Assembly (NCBI GenBank): GCA_030526445.1
Contig: JAUNCV010000111.1
Coordinates: 1 to 6,764 of the forward strand
DNA length: 6,764 nt
Source of the DNA: Bacteroidales bacterium
GTDB taxonomy: Bacteria > Bacteroidota > Bacteroidia > Bacteroidales > UBA3663
Reading direction: 5' to 3'
Shown one piece after another: positions 5,308 to 6,764 of this stretch (position 1 is its first letter; each line of letters opens with the position of its first letter). The translations under genes and the position numbers were made by a program. The notes below the pieces were generated by a model. It was not told where the DNA came from, ran no database searches, and was given only the letters and a program-made list of their open reading frames with translations.

Positions 5308-5687
5308 TGAATTCTGAAGAAAAAGAAAAATCAGAAGAAAGAGACGAATTTATTCCCGACTGTCCGATTCGGAATGTTCTGAGTCGTGTCAGCGACAAAT
5401 GGTCACTCTTTGTGCTGTATACCCTACGGCACAAAGAGTCTATGCGTTTCAAGCAACTGCAACGAGAAGTGCCAGACATCTCGCAGAAGTCGCTCACCCA
5501 GACGCTACGTATTCTGGAAAAGGACGGTTTTTTGTGCCGCAAGGTCTATGCTGAAGTGCCTCCACGTGTGGAATACAGTTTGACGCCCAGAGCCCACTCC
5601 TTCCTGTTTGTTGTGAACAACTTATTGGCATGGGCTAATGAGCACATGGAGGACATCCTGCGCGATCGAGAATCTTTTGGCAAATAA
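5307..5687 (+). CDS. HxlR family winged-helix transcriptional regulator
   Basis: Encodes 126 residues. An acidic N-terminus (1-15) precedes the HxlR signature: CPIRNVLSRVSDKWSLFVLY (19-38), with the conserved Cys19; the helix-turn-helix region FKQLQREVPDISQKSLTQTL (48-67), and the wing from FLCRKVYAEVPPRVEYSLT (75-93). HxlR proteins act as dimers, and in relatives such as HypR the conserved N-terminal Cys senses disulfide stress or reactive electrophiles; others respond to aldehydes or quinones. Being coupled to the cupin suggests it controls that gene and itself, but the operator was not identified. No downstream gene is coupled to it: 62 bases separate it from the GNAT gene. Confidence 0.93.
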   Translation: MNSEEKEKSEERDEFIPDCPIRNVLSRVSDKWSLFVLYTLRHKESMRFKQLQREVPDISQKSLTQTLRILEKDGFLCRKVYAEVPPRVEYSLTPRAHSFLFVVNNLLAWANEHMEDILRDRESFGK

Positions 5688-5719
5688 TCCAGTTCCACGG
5701 ATGACCATCTGTCTCTGTG

Positions 5720-5733
5720 TTTTGATTTCAAAA
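5720..5733. repeat. Inverted repeat TTTTG-ATTT-CAAAA between HxlR and GNAT genes
   Basis: A perfect 5-bp inverted repeat with a 4-base spacer in the 62-base gap after the HxlR gene, 17 bases before the GNAT start. As RNA it would form a weak A/U-rich stem; as DNA it could be a small operator. It may also be chance in AT-rich intergenic sequence. Confidence 0.35.
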
Positions 5734-5749
5734 TTAAGTTTGTTAAAAT

Positions 5750-6157
5750 ATGATCACATACAAAACTACACGTGACTTCACGAAGAAACAGGTGGAGGAC
5801 CTGTTTCTCTCTGTCAAGTGGATATCTGGCCAATATCCCGATAAACTATTTCAATCATTGCAACAATCTTCGTATGTTCTTACCGCTTGGGACGACGAGC
5901 AATTAGTGGGACTGATACGAGGACTTGACGATGGTTGCATGACAGCCTTTTTGCACTACCTCCTTATATCTCCTGATTATCAGCATCAAGGCATTGCTTC
6001 TCAATTGGTAGAACAGGCCAAGGAGCATTATAAAGACTTCTTTTACATCAATATAATGCCAGAAGAAAGCAAGAATGCCTCATTCTATGAATGTCATGGA
6101 TTCAGCATTATGCCGGACGGAGTGGCAATGCAAAAGCATAATAAAGATTTTAAATAA
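5750..6157 (+). CDS. GNAT family N-acetyltransferase
   Basis: Encodes 135 residues, typical of a single GNAT domain. The acetyl-CoA binding motif A is LLISPDYQHQGIASQLVEQA (71-90), with the pyrophosphate-binding Q-x-x-G-x-A represented by Q78-H79-Q80-G81-I82-A83. Strand beta4 is AFLHYLLIS, preceded by LVGLIRGLDDG (52-62). The C-terminal part NASFYECHGFSIMPDGVAM (109-127) is the usual 'A-x-x-F-Y-x-x-x-G-F' ending. It moves an acetyl group from acetyl-CoA to an amine on an unknown small molecule or protein. A TAnnTTTG match just upstream is too close to the ATG for a normal leader. The NifX-type gene follows within 25 bases, and they may share a transcript. Confidence 0.92.
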   Translation: MITYKTTRDFTKKQVEDLFLSVKWISGQYPDKLFQSLQQSSYVLTAWDDEQLVGLIRGLDDGCMTAFLHYLLISPDYQHQGIASQLVEQAKEHYKDFFYINIMPEESKNASFYECHGFSIMPDGVAMQKHNKDFK

Positions 6158-6182
6158 TTGCTGAATGAACAGCGATAAAAAT

Positions 6183-6587
6183 ATGATTAAATTAGCAATT
6201 CCAACTCGCGATAACAGGGTCGATGACCACTTCGGTCATTGCGACCATTATACTGTATTCACCATTGATAATCAAAAGCAGATTCTTTCGGAAGAGCGCC
6301 TCGATTCGCCCCAAGGTTGTGGATGCAAATCGAATATCGCCTCTGTCATGAAAGAGATGGGCATAACCCTAATGCTGGCCGGCAATATGGGTATGGGCGC
6401 ATTCAACAAACTTGCTGAGAATGGCATCAAGACACTGCGCGGATGCAAGGGAGACATTCGAGAGGTCCTGAAAGCCTATCTTGATGGACGACTCACGGAC
6501 TCAGCCGAAACATGTGACCATCACGATTGCGGCAATCATGATCATAATCATGACACTTATACACCGGTCTTCACTTTTGTCAAGTAA
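6183..6587 (+). CDS. NifX/NifB-type dinitrogenase cofactor-binding domain protein with Cys/His-rich tail
   Basis: Encodes 134 residues from ATG 6183; an in-frame ATG at 6165 would add six, but MIKLAIPTRD is the usual family start. The domain (RNase H-like, PF02579) covers residues 1-107: DHFGHCDHY (15-23) with H16, H19, C20 and H22; GCGC (45-48); LMLAGNMGMGAFNKLAENGI (63-82), and RGCKGD with C88. The family binds Fe-Mo or Fe-S cofactors in nitrogenase assembly, but small stand-alone members occur widely in anaerobes without nitrogenase. The tail from 111 has C111, H113, H114, C116, H119, H121 and H123, strongly suggesting metal binding or storage. No nif genes are visible, so a nitrogenase role is not claimed. 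DUF523 follows 12 bases later. Confidence 0.88.
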   Translation: MIKLAIPTRDNRVDDHFGHCDHYTVFTIDNQKQILSEERLDSPQGCGCKSNIASVMKEMGITLMLAGNMGMGAFNKLAENGIKTLRGCKGDIREVLKAYLDGRLTDSAETCDHHDCGNHDHNHDTYTPVFTFVK

Positions 6588-6599
6588 TAAAAAATATGC

Positions 6600-6764
6600 A
6601 TGAAAGTAGTAGTTAGCGCCTGTCTGCTTGGGCAGAACTGCAAATACAATGGTGGCAACAACTGCAACCAGAAAGTATTGGACTTCGTGAAAGATCATGA
6701 GGTCGTTGCCGTATGCCCTGAGCAGATGGGCGGACTTTCCACTCCTCGCCTACCGGCTGAGATT
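6600..6764 (+). CDS. DUF523 domain protein, 5' part (cut by window end)
   Basis: The first 55 residues are visible from ATG 6600, and the frame is open to the window edge. The N-terminal DUF523 signature is clear: VSACLLGQNCKYNGGNN (5-21), with C8 and C14, then VVAVCPEQMGGLSTPR (35-50), with C39 in CPE. Full-length proteins have about 140-150 residues, or more when fused to DUF1722. Conserved Cys in the family suggests an Fe-S cluster or thiol chemistry; related proteins have been connected with thiouracil desulfurisation, but the role here is not known. It starts 12 bases after the NifX-type gene, so co-transcription is probable. Confidence 0.92.
   Translation, partial: MKVVVSACLLGQNCKYNGGNNCNQKVLDFVKDHEVVAVCPEQMGGLSTPRLPAEI

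Noticed and set aside
5735..5742. TAAGTTTG, a perfect match to the -7 promoter consensus, before the GNAT gene
   Set aside because: It would start transcription at or next to the ATG at 5750, leaving no leader, and no good -33 element lies at the proper distance. Kept only as a weak possibility.
6183..6587. Evidence for nitrogen fixation
   Set aside because: The NifX-type domain alone is common in anaerobes without nitrogenase, and no other nif gene is in the window.
1..6764. Mobile element, CRISPR array, tRNA or defence system
   Set aside because: No transposase, integrase, terminal inverted repeats, spaced direct repeats, tRNA-like cloverleaf or known defence domain was found on either strand.

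Overview
The window reads as a dense stretch of chromosome from a Bacteroidota bacterium, most likely Bacteroidales and plausibly Prevotella or a relative. The reasons are: no consistent Shine-Dalgarno sequence before starts; an exact Bacteroidetes-type -7 element (TAnnTTTG) before the one gene with a proper leader; and a set of small families typical of gut Bacteroidota (DUF4491, DUF4186, DUF6485-like, HXXEE, CatA-like acetyltransferase, lone NifX-type protein). All genes found are on the + strand. No tRNA, rRNA, IS element, CRISPR array or phage gene was recognised.

Region 1 (1-3919) is an apparent operon. After the C-terminal tail of a hydrophobic protein come a four-helix membrane protein of unknown function, an HXXEE-family membrane protein, a CatA-like O-acetyltransferase, a DUF4491 membrane protein, a YqiA-like alpha/beta hydrolase fused to a DUF1653 domain, a 55-residue Cys-rich protein, a LysE/RhtB-type exporter and a DUF4186 protein. 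The last carries a sequence identical to the consensus beta-clamp-binding pentapeptide. Neighbouring genes overlap by 1-4 bases (TAATG, ATGA) or lie 1-33 bases apart, so co-transcription and translational coupling are likely.

Region 2 (3922-4558) continues without a gap into three very small genes: two recognisable paralogues, each with four clustered cysteines, on either side of a ~79-residue protein that may be the N-terminal module of a larger family. This is the least understood part of the window.

Region 3 (4588-5687) holds a 59-residue winged-helix-like protein, then an intergenic region with a well-formed promoter, then a cupin gene coupled (TAATG) to an HxlR-family regulator. The 59-residue gene and the cupin use almost only CGT/CGC for arginine, unlike the genes around them, which suggests strong expression.

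Region 4 (5750-6764) holds a GNAT acetyltransferase, a NifX/NifB-type cofactor-binding protein with a Cys/His-rich tail, and the start of a DUF523 protein cut by the window edge.

No clear defence or mobile system is visible. The most distinctive signals are the duplicated Cys4 mini-proteins, the clamp-binding motif on the DUF4186 protein, the hydrolase-DUF1653 fusion, and the number of small Cys/His-rich, probably metal-binding or redox-active proteins. A shared metal or redox role for these is inference only.
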